DNA from: Bacilli bacterium
GTDB taxonomy: Bacteria; Bacillota_I; Bacilli_A; RFN20; DUOF01
Assembly: GCA_017517765.1 (NCBI GenBank)
Contig: JAFWYE010000006.1
Span: 620,001 to 684,000, forward strand
Reading direction: 5' to 3'
Length of the DNA stretch: 64,000 nt
In this document: one piece after another, positions 9,568 to 18,194 of the stretch
Layout: each line of letters begins with the position of its first letter
Position numbering within the stretch: the first letter of the stretch is position 1
Notes under the pieces: model-generated
The model's database searches: none
What the model was told of the DNA's origin: nothing
The model's input: the letters and a program-made list of their open reading frames with translations, nothing else
Translations under genes and position numbers: made by a program

Positions 9568-10269
9568 CTAACTCCTTAATAAGTCTTTTACTACTTCACT
9601 TGCAATTATTAAACCCGCAACCGAAGGGGTAAAAGCATTACTTCCAGGTATTGCTCTTTTACCATCCTCTTTAATTGTTTCAACTTTTATAGGCTCTTCC
9701 TTAGAGTATACCACCTTTAATTTCTTTATATTTCTCTCCTTTAACTCTTTTCTCATCACCTTAGCTAAAGGACATACACTTGTTTTATAAATATCGCTCA
9801 CTTCAAACATACAAGGATTCATTTTATTTCCTGTACCCATACTAGAAATAACACTACACCCTTCATTATTTGCCTTAACAACTAATTCGATTTTTCCCGT
9901 AACTGTATCTATGCAATCCACAACATAATCATACTTAGAAAAATCAAACTCGTGACTATTCTCTGGCAAAAAGAATGTTTTGTAAGTATTAATTTTGCAT
10001 TTTTCATTAATACTTAAAGCTCTTTCTTTTGCAACTTCTACCTTATCTTTTCCCACAGTAAAAATAGTAGCTAATATTTGTCTATTAATATTAGATTCAC
10101 TAACCACATCGTTATCTATCAAATCAAAATTCTCAATGCCACTTCTAACTAGTGCTTCAAGTACGTAGCCGCCAACACCACCAAGACCAAAAATAGCTAC
10201 TTTTTTATTTTTTAGTTTTTCTAGTCCCGCTTTAGTAAATAGCATCTCACTTCTAACAAATTTAGACAC
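9568..10269 (-). CDS. tcdA: tRNA threonylcarbamoyladenosine dehydratase
   Basis: This ThiF/E1-like enzyme (233 residues) has the ATP-binding GLGGVGGYVLEAL (from residue 28), DNDVVSESNINRQ and VVDCIDT motifs of TcdA/CsdL. TcdA uses ATP to cyclise the t6A side chain at position 37 of ANN-decoding tRNAs to ct6A. The length is a little short of the E. coli enzyme but typical of Bacillota. Translation starts at GTG 10269, with AGGAG 9 bases upstream. It is the first gene of a four-gene operon and is followed by another tRNA-modification enzyme. Confidence 0.88.
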   Translation of the reverse strand: MSKFVRSEMLFTKAGLEKLKNKKVAIFGLGGVGGYVLEALVRSGIENFDLIDNDVVSESNINRQILATIFTVGKDKVEVAKERALSINEKCKINTYKTFFLPENSHEFDFSKYDYVVDCIDTVTGKIELVVKANNEGCSVISSMGTGNKMNPCMFEVSDIYKTSVCPLAKVMRKELKERNIKKLKVVYSKEEPIKVETIKEDGKRAIPGSNAFTPSVAGLIIASEVVKDLLRS

Positions 10270-10289
10270 AATTAACCACTCCTAAAAAC

Positions 10290-10318
10290 ATTTTACTAGG
10301 TTATTAGCAAAATGTAAA
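10290..10318 (-). promoter_or_regulatory. Sigma-A type promoter of the tcdA operon
   Basis: On the minus strand TTTACA (10318-10313) is followed after 17 bases by TAAAAT (10295-10290). This is close to consensus with ideal spacing, 21 bases upstream of the GTG start of tcdA. Confidence 0.7.
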
Positions 10319-10343
10319 AAAACTTTTATTGTTTTTTGTAATA

Positions 10344-10366
10344 TAAAAAGCATGTTTTACATGCTT
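10344..10366 (-). terminator. Terminator of dacF
   Basis: A 7-bp stem AAGCATG/CATGCTT with loop TTTTA is followed on the minus strand by TTTTATATT. It overlaps the dacF stop codon. The T-run is short, so efficiency may be modest. Confidence 0.6.
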
Positions 10367-11402
10367 ATTTAAATATATTAATCCATTTCTTAAACCCTTT
10401 TATTTTATTAGATTCATTAATTGAAATTGCACATACCCCAATAAGTTCATCTTTATTAGTATTACTAACATACACCTTAGTCTCTTTCCCTTCAATTTTA
10501 TGAATCAATTTATATTCGCCTAATATATTTATTTCTAAGGTAGCATAAATATCCTCGTTACAATCTATTATATAATCCTCTATATAATTTTTTCCCTTAC
10601 TAAGCACCTTAAAAGACTGATATTTCTCAAAATTTTTCTCACACAAAAATTTATGAAAGTTAAAGTCATTACCACAATCCAAAGTAACTACAATAAATGT
10701 GGTTTCATCTTTTCTAGAAGCGCTCACAAGTGTTCTCCTTGCCTTGTCAGTAAATCCTGTCTTTCCACCCAAATTATATTTATAATTAGTTAGCAATTTA
10801 TTTTTGTTTTTCCAAGTCCCTATCTCGCTTTTATATGACTTAGTATTAATTATCTTAGCAAACAATTCATTACTAATTGCCTCGCTCATAAGAATTGCCA
10901 AATCATAGCTAGTAGAGAAATTTCCCTCCTCATTTGCATCCAATCCACTTGGATTGTTAAATAAAGAATTCTTCATTCCTATATCACTGGCTTTTTCATT
11001 CATAAGGATGACAAATTCCTCCACACTTCCACTAACACCTCTAGCAATTGCTAAAGCTGCATCATTACCGCTCCTTAGCATTAACCCATATATTAAATCT
11101 AACAAACTAATAGTATTTCCCTCTTTTAAATAAATACTACTTCCATAAGTATTTAAATCCTCTTCCAATATAGTTATTTCTTTATCTAAATTCCCTTTTT
11201 CTATTGCAACCAAAGCAGTCATTATCTTAGAAACGGAAGCGACATTTCTAACAAGATGGATATTTTTACCCTCTATAACATTTTTGTTATTTGCATCCAT
11301 AACAATATAACTTTTACTTATATATTGATCATAATTAGCACTAACTTTAATAGACACAACACACAAAATAAGTACAATAAAAAAACACACAACTTTCTTC
11401 AT
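10365..11402 (-). CDS. dacF: D-alanyl-D-alanine carboxypeptidase (peptidase S11, DacF/PBP5-like)
   Basis: The 345-residue protein starts with a signal peptide (MKKVVCFFIVLILCVV...). It has all three penicillin-binding catalytic motifs: SVSK with S56 and K59, SGN at 111-113, and KTG at 214-216. It removes the terminal D-Ala from peptidoglycan stem peptides outside the membrane and so limits cross-linking. DacF homologues in spore formers act in cortex synthesis, but nothing in the sequence separates vegetative from sporulation use. No C-terminal amphipathic anchor is obvious. It is the last gene of a possible pepC-pepF-HD-dacF transcript and has a terminator at its stop. Confidence 0.88.
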   Translation of the reverse strand: MKKVVCFFIVLILCVVSIKVSANYDQYISKSYIVMDANNKNVIEGKNIHLVRNVASVSKIMTALVAIEKGNLDKEITILEEDLNTYGSSIYLKEGNTISLLDLIYGLMLRSGNDAALAIARGVSGSVEEFVILMNEKASDIGMKNSLFNNPSGLDANEEGNFSTSYDLAILMSEAISNELFAKIINTKSYKSEIGTWKNKNKLLTNYKYNLGGKTGFTDKARRTLVSASRKDETTFIVVTLDCGNDFNFHKFLCEKNFEKYQSFKVLSKGKNYIEDYIIDCNEDIYATLEINILGEYKLIHKIEGKETKVYVSNTNKDELIGVCAISINESNKIKGFKKWINIFK

Positions 11403-11446
11403 TATCTCACCAATAAAAGTTATGTGTTTATTATTTTATTTATGTA

Positions 11447-11971
11447 TTAATCAAAGTAATTATTAATTCTTTCAAGAAGTTTATTTGATAGATACTTATT
11501 GGCAAAACCTAACTCATCATAGATTACTTTTCCTTCCTCTACATAAGCAATTTGCTTTTCTTTACTCCAACCTTTTGGAGCACACCTAAGATTGTAAACT
11601 CTATCAGCTAGTTTAACTATAGCAACCTCTTTTCTATTTGTCTTAATTCTTTCTATAGAATCCATCATCTTAATAGATTTATCCAAAGAATCATTCTTGG
11701 TTAAGGCACTCACACCATCCGCTATACTTTTACCAAATTTATTCTCTATCATTTCATAAGTTACATTTGTGTCTTCGATTGTATCATGAAGCAAAGCTAC
11801 CTTTAATGCGTAATCTAAATCAAAATCTTCTTCACCATTCTCATATGCTTCTAAAACATTACTTGCAACTCCCACAATATGAGTAACATAAGCCACTTTA
11901 GGTTCAAACATTTTTTGACCTTCATGAGCAATTGACGCAAACATTAAAACTTCTTCTAAATCTTTAATCAT
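11447..11971 (-). CDS. HD-domain hydrolase, MESH1/SpoT-like
   Basis: This 174-residue protein consists of one HD domain. H31 (VTHIVGV), H62-D63 in LLHDTIEDTNVTYEMIENKFG and a later LADRVYNL give the metal-binding His/Asp set of the SpoT hydrolase half. Proteins of this size resemble MESH1, which removes the 3'-pyrophosphate of (p)ppGpp and in animals also acts on NADPH. The synthetase and regulatory domains of Rel are absent, so it is a stand-alone hydrolase. It lies 16 bases after pepF. The substrate is inferred from the fold only. Confidence 0.7.
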   Translation of the reverse strand: MIKDLEEVLMFASIAHEGQKMFEPKVAYVTHIVGVASNVLEAYENGEEDFDLDYALKVALLHDTIEDTNVTYEMIENKFGKSIADGVSALTKNDSLDKSIKMMDSIERIKTNRKEVAIVKLADRVYNLRCAPKGWSKEKQIAYVEEGKVIYDELGFANKYLSNKLLERINNYFD

Positions 11972-11987
11972 TAATACTATTCTCCCA

Positions 11988-13802
11988 TTATCTTGATTTA
12001 CTACTTTTTGTACTCTGAATATTCTTTTTTTCTTTTAGCAATTCTTTTAATTGATGAATTGCATTCTTTAAGTCATCAAACAAGATTGTATAAGGCTCAT
12101 CGCTTTCTAAATCTACTCCAACCTTCTTTAATAGGGCATCTGGATAATCGCATCCTCCACTCTTTAATAATTCAAAATATTTCTCTCTCATATTATTTTT
12201 ATCTTCTAAAATACATGTAGCAATGTAATTTGCACTAGTAAAACTAGTTGCATATTTATAAACATAGAATGGTCTATAGAAATGAGATATTCTAATCCAT
12301 TCATGCTCAAGCAAATCATCAACCTCAATTACTCCACCAAAATGCTTATCTAATAGTTTACGATACTCACTTTTAATTACAGGCAAGTTAACAGGTACTT
12401 CATCCTCAATTAATGAATGCATTCTCTCTTCAAACTCACTAAACATAGTTTGTCTAAATACTGTAGATTTAATATTCTTTATATATCTGTCTAAATAATA
12501 AATTTTATCATCGATATCCTTACTATTTTCTAACATATATTTATTAAGTAATATCTCATTAACAGTAGAAGCAACTTCTGCCACATAAATTGCATATCCA
12601 GAAGTTTCATATGGTTGATTCTTATTTGAATAGTAACTATGCATTGCATGACCTGCTTCATGTGCTAAAGTAGACATACTATTATAATCATCAGTGTTAT
12701 TTAAGAAAATATATGGATGTGTGTCATAACCACCAAATTGATATCCACCACTTGATTTAGTATCGCTTGGATAAACATCGATCCATCTCTCATTATATGC
12801 CTTATCAAGTAAAGATACATATTCCTCTCCTAAAACTGAAAGTGCATCTTTTACAATGCTGAATTGAGTTTCATAATCAAACTTTTTATCTAAAGAGCTG
12901 ATAGATATGTAACTATCATAATATTTAAAGTCATCAATACCAGATTCCTCTTTTAATAATTTAAAGTATTCTTTCATTACATCAACATTATTATTTACTT
13001 GATTTAGCAAATTGTAATATACACCTTCAGGAATTCTACTTCCTTTTAACACAGCACTTAAATATGAATCATGATTTCTAAGAGCAAGATCTGATGACCC
13101 TTGTTTTAAATGATATACAAATAGTTTAGAAAACGTATGAGAAAATTGCTTATATACTTCATACAAACCTGTATATGCCTTTTCTCTTACTTCTCTATTT
13201 GGGTTACCCATATATAAACCATATAATTCATCATTCAACTTATATTCTTTACCATCTACAGTAAATGATTTAAATGATAAGTTTGTATCAATTAATGTGT
13301 CATAAATATCGCTGAATCCATCATCATAACTAGAAGTAATAGATAGCGCTCTCTCTTCAATTTCACTAAGTACATGCTTCTTATTTTGAATAATAGATTC
13401 AAAATCTAATTTATGAACTTTAAATGCATCTTTCTTTAGCAAGTCCAAATAAAATGCATCATCATTGCTAGCAAGTTCTGGGCTTATATATGAAGTAACT
13501 TGAGATAACTTAAATTGTAAATTTTGTATTTTATCAAGATTGGTTTGATATACATCATCTTTTAAAGCTATATCATGACCTAAATAACTATACAAATATA
13601 ACTTCATAAACTTTCTCGAAAACCATTCATTAAAGTCCATATATTCCTTTAACGTTTCTTCCGTATTTAATCTTCCCTTATAGTCTTCATATCTAGACAC
13701 ATTTGCCAACAATTCTTCAAAATCTTTTTCCCAATCTTGTTGAGTTGGATATATATCTCTTAAATCCCACTTATACTTATCTAATGCTTCTTCTCTTTCC
13801 AT
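11988..13802 (-). CDS. pepF: Oligoendopeptidase F
   Basis: This M3-family zinc peptidase (604 residues from ATG 13802) has STLAHEAGHAMHS with zinc ligands H381 and H385 and catalytic E382. The N-terminal helical region and the C-terminal FRQTMFSEFEERMH segment are also family hallmarks. PepF cuts peptides of roughly 7-17 residues in the cytoplasm. A GTG three codons upstream is possible, but AGAGGTG is spaced correctly for the ATG. It lies 37 bases downstream of pepC, so the two peptide-degrading enzymes are probably expressed together. Confidence 0.93.
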   Translation of the reverse strand: MEREEALDKYKWDLRDIYPTQQDWEKDFEELLANVSRYEDYKGRLNTEETLKEYMDFNEWFSRKFMKLYLYSYLGHDIALKDDVYQTNLDKIQNLQFKLSQVTSYISPELASNDDAFYLDLLKKDAFKVHKLDFESIIQNKKHVLSEIEERALSITSSYDDGFSDIYDTLIDTNLSFKSFTVDGKEYKLNDELYGLYMGNPNREVREKAYTGLYEVYKQFSHTFSKLFVYHLKQGSSDLALRNHDSYLSAVLKGSRIPEGVYYNLLNQVNNNVDVMKEYFKLLKEESGIDDFKYYDSYISISSLDKKFDYETQFSIVKDALSVLGEEYVSLLDKAYNERWIDVYPSDTKSSGGYQFGGYDTHPYIFLNNTDDYNSMSTLAHEAGHAMHSYYSNKNQPYETSGYAIYVAEVASTVNEILLNKYMLENSKDIDDKIYYLDRYIKNIKSTVFRQTMFSEFEERMHSLIEDEVPVNLPVIKSEYRKLLDKHFGGVIEVDDLLEHEWIRISHFYRPFYVYKYATSFTSANYIATCILEDKNNMREKYFELLKSGGCDYPDALLKKVGVDLESDEPYTILFDDLKNAIHQLKELLKEKKNIQSTKSSKSR

Positions 13803-13839
13803 CTTCTTCACCTCTATTATTTTATATCTACTTTTATAA

Positions 13840-15159
13840 TTAATCCGCTAAAGTTCCCATTGGATCCCATGGATTTAAATGGATTGGTTTTTCCTCTAAC
13901 AATTTCTTTTGCTCTTCAGTTAAATACTTTTTGTCTACAACTGCTTGATAAACAAATCTATCAAACCATGTATCACTGCACATATAATATCCCTTATTAG
14001 CAACATCACTTCCCCAAGAGTTTTCTATCTTCCATTTAGTTGATTTTCCATCAACTACATTAACTCCAGTTAAAACCATTGCGTGATTCATTGCACTATG
14101 TCTGTAAAGCAATGATTCTTCTTTAGTTAAATCAAAATCAATTTCAAAACTCTCATTATAAGTGAATAATTTGTCATCCCAATTACCTTTACTTCTATCA
14201 CCATAATTAGAGCAATCACTTCCAAACCATACTAGTTCTTTGTTGCTTAGTTGAGCTAAAACTAAATCTTTAAAGTCTTTCATGTTGAGATTTAAATAAA
14301 TGATATCTTTTCCATCAATAACATTACCCAAATAGTCTACAGTATATGTTTTATTAAATGGCTTATTTACTGTTGGAGCATTAATAATACTTACATAATT
14401 TTTAAGTACATCCCCAACATATTCCTTATAAAAATTAGCTGGTGTAACATCTTTTATAATGTGATATTCTTTATTCTTATCTACATATTCAAAGTCAAAT
14501 TTAGTTGGTGGAACACCAAAACAAGTGCAAAGAAGGTTATAAGCTTCTTTCATAGTCTTATCCTTTATTTCTCTAACCTTAGTTTCGCTATCTTCTTTTC
14601 TAATATCTGCATTAAACTTTCTTAGCATAGAGTTAATTAAATAATTCATTTGTCTAGTTCCACTACTAGCACTGGTTTCAGGCATAGCATCTTTACTAAC
14701 TAAACCATATTTTTCAACAACGTTAACAAACATATCCCATTGTCCACCATCTGCAATACCTGTTTGCAATAACCAAACTAATACTCTATCATCTACATCT
14801 CTATCTTTTAACTCAATAGATTTTTCTAAGATAAAGTTAATCTTCTCTAGCTTGTCATAAAAAGCAACATAGTTTTGAGAAAATTCAAAATTCTCAATAT
14901 TATATTTCTTACCAATTATTTCCCTTAAAAAGTTAAGACCAGCAAATATCCAACATCTTCCACTTTGACGTTGATTAGTTGCGCTCATTGTAGGAATATC
15001 TATGCTAAATCTAAAAGCATCTTTTCCTTCTGCCTCAATATTATAAGTAGAACTATTAATATCGTTTTTAGCAATTGCTCTCCTTAATGTAGCTAAATTT
15101 GTATTTTTCTTGTATTCACAAGAAGTATTTTCTAACCATTCTTTATTTATTTCTTTCAT
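13840..15159 (-). CDS. pepC: Aminopeptidase C (bleomycin hydrolase family)
   Basis: This C1-family cysteine peptidase has 439 residues from ATG 15159. Catalytic Cys69 lies in RQSGRCWIFAG, the His in HAMVLTGV and the Asn in ENSWG, all intact. The length matches PepC/BLMH enzymes, which form hexameric barrels and trim peptides from the N terminus in the cytoplasm. The reading frame extends 32 codons further upstream, but those codons read through a promoter-like region and the AGAGGTG ribosome site, so MKEINKEW is the start. TTAAAA and TATAAT spaced by 17 bases lie upstream (15182-15210). Confidence 0.93.
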   Translation of the reverse strand: MKEINKEWLENTSCEYKKNTNLATLRRAIAKNDINSSTYNIEAEGKDAFRFSIDIPTMSATNQRQSGRCWIFAGLNFLREIIGKKYNIENFEFSQNYVAFYDKLEKINFILEKSIELKDRDVDDRVLVWLLQTGIADGGQWDMFVNVVEKYGLVSKDAMPETSASSGTRQMNYLINSMLRKFNADIRKEDSETKVREIKDKTMKEAYNLLCTCFGVPPTKFDFEYVDKNKEYHIIKDVTPANFYKEYVGDVLKNYVSIINAPTVNKPFNKTYTVDYLGNVIDGKDIIYLNLNMKDFKDLVLAQLSNKELVWFGSDCSNYGDRSKGNWDDKLFTYNESFEIDFDLTKEESLLYRHSAMNHAMVLTGVNVVDGKSTKWKIENSWGSDVANKGYYMCSDTWFDRFVYQAVVDKKYLTEEQKKLLEEKPIHLNPWDPMGTLAD

Positions 15160-15181
15160 GTTTACACCTCTTACCTTTAAA

Positions 15182-15210
15182 ATTATACTCCAAAATAGGA
15201 AGAATTTTAA
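15182..15210 (-). promoter_or_regulatory. Promoter of pepC
   Basis: On the minus strand TTAAAA (15210-15205) and TATAAT (15187-15182) are separated by 17 bases, just upstream of the pepC ribosome site. The -10 is perfect and the -35 weak. Confidence 0.55.
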
Positions 15211-15216
15211 ATAAAT

Positions 15217-15224
15217 GTTATTAT
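15217..15224 (+). promoter_or_regulatory. Extended -10 in the leader shared with two other membrane-protein genes
   Basis: TGTTATTAT lies 18 bases before the ATG at 15243 and is followed by AAGAGGTGA. The same arrangement (TGyTAyTAT, then GAGGTGA, then ATG) precedes the genes at 16615 and 63292. No -35 is visible. Confidence 0.5.
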
Positions 15225-15242
15225 ATTTTAAGAGGTGAGAAT

Positions 15243-15716
15243 ATGGATCCATCAATTTTGCCTCCAGAGAGAAAAATTTCTCTCAGGAGATTTCTATATT
15301 TATTCAACTATGTGCCAATTATAGTATATTTATTTCTTATTGTTGTTGTTTTTTTAATAATAGCATTTGTTAATATAAAACAAGTTGAAGGAGCATATAT
15401 AGCAAGTATTTTAGGAGTTGTTTTCTTAATTGCCTCATCCTTTATTATTTTCAAATATAACCATAAAGCCTTCGATTACATTATTTCTGTAAAAAAAGGC
15501 ACTCGTTGTTTTGTCTTAGTAAGACATATTTCTTATCAAAAAAAGCCAACTGTAAGAGTATCTTATAAAACTTCTAAAAAGGTGATTTTTGCTTGGGTTG
15601 AAATGTCAAAAAATGAAGCAGAAAAAATCTCTCAATATTCAAAATTACCTGCTTTTTATTACATGGGTTCTATTTTCCTTGATTGGAAAAATATAGATGA
15701 ATATGGAATAAGATAA
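15243..15716 (+). CDS. Small two-TM membrane protein of the VKKGTR family
   Basis: I do not recognise the family. The 157-residue protein has a short cytoplasmic start (MDPSILPPERKISLRRF), two hydrophobic segments (about residues 22-45 and 52-70) and a soluble tail with VKKGTRCFVLVRH and KLPAFYYMGSIFLDWKNIDE. It resembles each half of the protein at 16615-17736. ATG 15243 is chosen because AGAGGTGA lies directly upstream and the paralog starts identically (ATGGATCCATC); upstream in-frame codons are non-coding. It is divergent from pepC and encoded head-on to replication. Confidence 0.7.
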   Translation: MDPSILPPERKISLRRFLYLFNYVPIIVYLFLIVVVFLIIAFVNIKQVEGAYIASILGVVFLIASSFIIFKYNHKAFDYIISVKKGTRCFVLVRHISYQKKPTVRVSYKTSKKVIFAWVEMSKNEAEKISQYSKLPAFYYMGSIFLDWKNIDEYGIR

Positions 15717-15746
15717 AATAGGACTAATATAAATAAAATCATTGCT

Positions 15747-15774
15747 TTTAACTATTAAAAAAATAAGGTATAAT
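15747..15774 (+). promoter_or_regulatory. Promoter of rluB
   Basis: TATAAT at 15769-15774 is a perfect -10, preceded after 16 bases by a weak -35 (TTTAAC, 15747-15752). It lies 23 bases before the rluB ATG, with GGAGG between. Confidence 0.55.
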
Positions 15775-15797
15775 ACACCTGTGTTAGGAGGGTTTAT

Positions 15798-16526
15798 ATG
15801 GAAAGATTGCAAAAAATAATAGCTCAAGCCGGTATTTGCTCTAGAAGAAAAGCTGAAGAATTAATTGTTCAAGGAAGAGTTAGTGTTAATGGTAAAGTTA
15901 TAACTGAACTAGGTTTTAAAGCAGACATAAGTGATAAAATCACCGTAGATAATAAACCAATATTTAAAAAAGAAAGATTGGTATATTTAGTATTAAACAA
16001 ACCACGAAATACTGTGGCTACAGTTAAAGACGATAGAGGAAGAAAAACAGTTTTAGATTGCATTGAAAATGTCCATAAAAGAATTTATCCTGTAGGAAGA
16101 CTTGATTATGATACTACAGGTGTACTACTTTTAACAAATGATGGAGAGCTAGCAAATAAACTTACTCATCCTTCTAATGAAATAGATAAAGTTTACATTG
16201 CTACAATAAAGGGAGAAATAACTAAAGAAGATATCGAAAAATTAGAAAATGGTGTAGAGTTTGATGGTAAAACATCATCTCCTTGTAAAGCCGTATTAAA
16301 TAAATATAATAAAGATAAAGATAAGTCTATTGTAGAATTGACAATTCATGAAGGAAGAAATCATCAAGTTAAGAAGATGTTTGAAGCTATAGGAAAAGAA
16401 GTAATAAAATTACATCGTGATTCTTTTGCAGGCATTTCTAGTAAGGGTTTATATGAGGGTCAATCAAGAAAATTAACTGATGCAGAAGTAAAAGAATTAA
16501 AAAAATTAACTAACAAAGATAAATAA
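15798..16526 (+). CDS. rluB: 23S rRNA pseudouridine synthase, RluB/RsuA family
   Basis: The 242-residue protein has an N-terminal S4 RNA-binding domain (MERLQKIIAQAGICSRRKAE...) followed by the synthase domain with GRLDYDTTGVLLLTNDG, where D103 is the catalytic aspartate. The family isomerises a uridine in 23S rRNA near the peptidyl transferase centre. Length and motifs match B. subtilis RluB. GGAGG lies just before the ATG. It is one of three plus-strand genes on the otherwise minus-strand left arm, flanked by two related membrane proteins, and has its own promoter and terminator. Confidence 0.92.
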   Translation: MERLQKIIAQAGICSRRKAEELIVQGRVSVNGKVITELGFKADISDKITVDNKPIFKKERLVYLVLNKPRNTVATVKDDRGRKTVLDCIENVHKRIYPVGRLDYDTTGVLLLTNDGELANKLTHPSNEIDKVYIATIKGEITKEDIEKLENGVEFDGKTSSPCKAVLNKYNKDKDKSIVELTIHEGRNHQVKKMFEAIGKEVIKLHRDSFAGISSKGLYEGQSRKLTDAEVKELKKLTNKDK

Positions 16527-16552
16527 GGTCACTTTAGAGTGATCTTTTTTTA
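16526..16552 (+). terminator. Rho-independent terminator of rluB
   Basis: The 8-bp stem AGGTCACT/AGTGATCT with loop TTAG is followed by TTTTTTTAT, immediately after the rluB stop. Confidence 0.9.
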
Positions 16553-16614
16553 TTTGCTTCTCTAAAATTGTTTAAGTGAATGATAAATGCTACTATATTC
16601 ATGAGGTGAATATT

Positions 16615-17736
16615 ATGGATCCATCTATGTTACCACACGAAAGAAAGATTAGTATTAAGCATTTTATACACTCAATTAACTATATAGCCCCTGTCGTTAT
16701 AGCTATATTTTTATTTGCGGGAGTTTATTTGATTTATTTATCCGCAACTTTAGAAAGCAGCCAATACGAAGTTACTGGCATGAGGATTATGGGTTCAATA
16801 TTTGCTATTATGTCTTTAGCTGGAGAAATATTTCTTTTAAAGCCAGGAATCAGTTATATTATAGGTGTCAAAAAAGGTACACGACTATTTGCAGATGTCA
16901 TACATGTTTCTTCACACCAAAGTGTTTCTTTAAAGGGCAACATTTCATACACAGAGCACGAACAAATTGTTTATCCATCTTCTAAAAATACCGAAATATG
17001 CCATGGATATGCAAAAATTCCTGTATTCTTTTATAAAAACAATTTCTATATAGATTGGCACAATATAAAAGATTATGGTATTAAAATTAAATCAGACAAT
17101 GAAAACAATAAGCTCTATGCTAGCAAATTAGATAAAGACGTGGCAGAACTAGCCTTAAAAGCAGCTAGAGATACTCATGAGCAAAAACATGTTGCAATGG
17201 AAACCATTTACAGAAATTATTATAGGGCAATGATGATTCCATTTAGCTTTGCTCTTATTGCAAGCATTATATTTTTTATTCCACTTACTATCACATCAAT
17301 TATTGAATTTATTCATGATCCATTTGTTGAAGTCAGATACCTTGGTTTAATCTTCTTTGATTTTATTGTAGGCGCATTTTTATATTACACTACTCCATCA
17401 GTCTTAAAATATCCAAAATATAAAAATGGAGTAAAAAAAGGAGAAAGAGTTATAGCTTATTCTAGAACATATAACTCTATTGGAGCATATAAGGCAATCA
17501 CAGGTAGAAAGGTAGATTATCCAAATGAATTATCCTCTGAAGAAACTATACTAGAACTCACATACATAAATAATCAAGGCATAGAAATTATAAATTCATA
17601 TTCTGTTTCAAAAAATCTATTTCCATATGATATAGAATCATTTACATGTCTTCCTGCATTTTATCATAAAAAAAGTATAATTCCTGACTGGGAAGGCATA
17701 TCAATAAGATGTACATTAAATAATTATACAGAATAA
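16615..17736 (+). CDS. Four-TM membrane protein, internal duplication of the VKKGTR family
   Basis: I do not recognise this 373-residue protein, but its structure is readable. The first half has two membrane segments, VKKGTRLFADVIHVS and PVFFYKNNFYIDWHNIKDYG. The second half repeats the plan: two hydrophobic segments around residues 215-275, VKKGERVIAYSR, and LPAFYHKKSIIPDWEGI. Each half resembles the 157-residue protein at 15243, so a two-TM unit was duplicated and fused. ATG 16615 follows GAGGTGA; a frame start 13 codons earlier lacks one. The leader and first 11 coding bases match those of the gene at 15243. Confidence 0.7.
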   Translation: MDPSMLPHERKISIKHFIHSINYIAPVVIAIFLFAGVYLIYLSATLESSQYEVTGMRIMGSIFAIMSLAGEIFLLKPGISYIIGVKKGTRLFADVIHVSSHQSVSLKGNISYTEHEQIVYPSSKNTEICHGYAKIPVFFYKNNFYIDWHNIKDYGIKIKSDNENNKLYASKLDKDVAELALKAARDTHEQKHVAMETIYRNYYRAMMIPFSFALIASIIFFIPLTITSIIEFIHDPFVEVRYLGLIFFDFIVGAFLYYTTPSVLKYPKYKNGVKKGERVIAYSRTYNSIGAYKAITGRKVDYPNELSSEETILELTYINNQGIEIINSYSVSKNLFPYDIESFTCLPAFYHKKSIIPDWEGISIRCTLNNYTE

Positions 17737-17766
17737 AAAAAGGTCGCTATTTATGCGGCCTTTTTC
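17735..17766. terminator. Bidirectional terminator between convergent genes
   Basis: The stem AGGTCGC/GCGGCCT (17741-17761, one G-T pair) is flanked by an A-run on the left and a T-run on the right, so it can stop transcription from both sides. It lies between the convergent genes ending at 17736 and 17747. Confidence 0.8.
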
Positions 17767-18142
17767 TGTTCTCTATTATATAGTCTTGAACTTTATCATC
17801 TATCTCAATTTCTTGAACAATCTTTTTAGAATATTCTTTGTACCATATAGCAAAATCTCTTACTGTTTTAAATTCATTCGCACTTACATTTTGAGAAATA
17901 ATCCTATTACATTCATCCTCATATAAAGACTTATCTTCACTTTTAAACAACTTGAATCTAATTACATATTGTCTTCCTTGTCTTTTTCTTTTAGAGTTAA
18001 TGAATTGAGTAATCTCATAGATTGCTTCCAATGATTTTTTGTCTTGATATACTCTTTCAGGATCATCATTTATGATTGCTAATGTATTTTCTTGTCTTTT
18101 TTCAACGCTTGGTATTTCAATAACTGCAAATTTATCTGCCAT
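17747..18142 (-). CDS. Small unknown protein, paralog 3 of the parB-proximal cluster
   Basis: Unknown 131-residue, charged, soluble protein. It is related to the two genes upstream: all begin with a short beta-like segment, then have N-T/V-L-x-I-I with a D/Q-x-P-E-x-V-Y box, a helix with A-I-Y-E-I-T, a D-E-C-N-R-I-I (here DECNRIIS) and F-x-x-W-Y-K-E-Y. No catalytic motif is clear. ATG 18142 is chosen because GGAG is 8 bases upstream; a GTG at 18151 is in frame. It is separated from its paralogs by a terminator and has its own strong promoter with a perfect DnaA box beside it. Confidence 0.6.
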   Translation of the reverse strand: MADKFAVIEIPSVEKRQENTLAIINDDPERVYQDKKSLEAIYEITQFINSKRKRQGRQYVIRFKLFKSEDKSLYEDECNRIISQNVSANEFKTVRDFAIWYKEYSKKIVQEIEIDDKVQDYIIENRKRPHK

Positions 18143-18162
18143 AATTATCACTCCTATATAAA

Positions 18163-18191
18163 ATTATAAAATATATTTTAGAGCCTTTCAA
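18163..18191 (-). promoter_or_regulatory. Sigma-A promoter of paralog 3
   Basis: On the minus strand TTGAAA (18191-18186), a 17-base spacer and TATAAT (18168-18163) make a near-consensus promoter 21 bases upstream of the ATG at 18142. Confidence 0.8.
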
Positions 18192-18194
18192 TAC

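Noticed and set aside
15160-15255. Upstream extension of pepC by 32 codons
   Set aside because: The extension runs through the pepC ribosome site, a promoter and the divergent gene start; MKEINKEW fits the family start.
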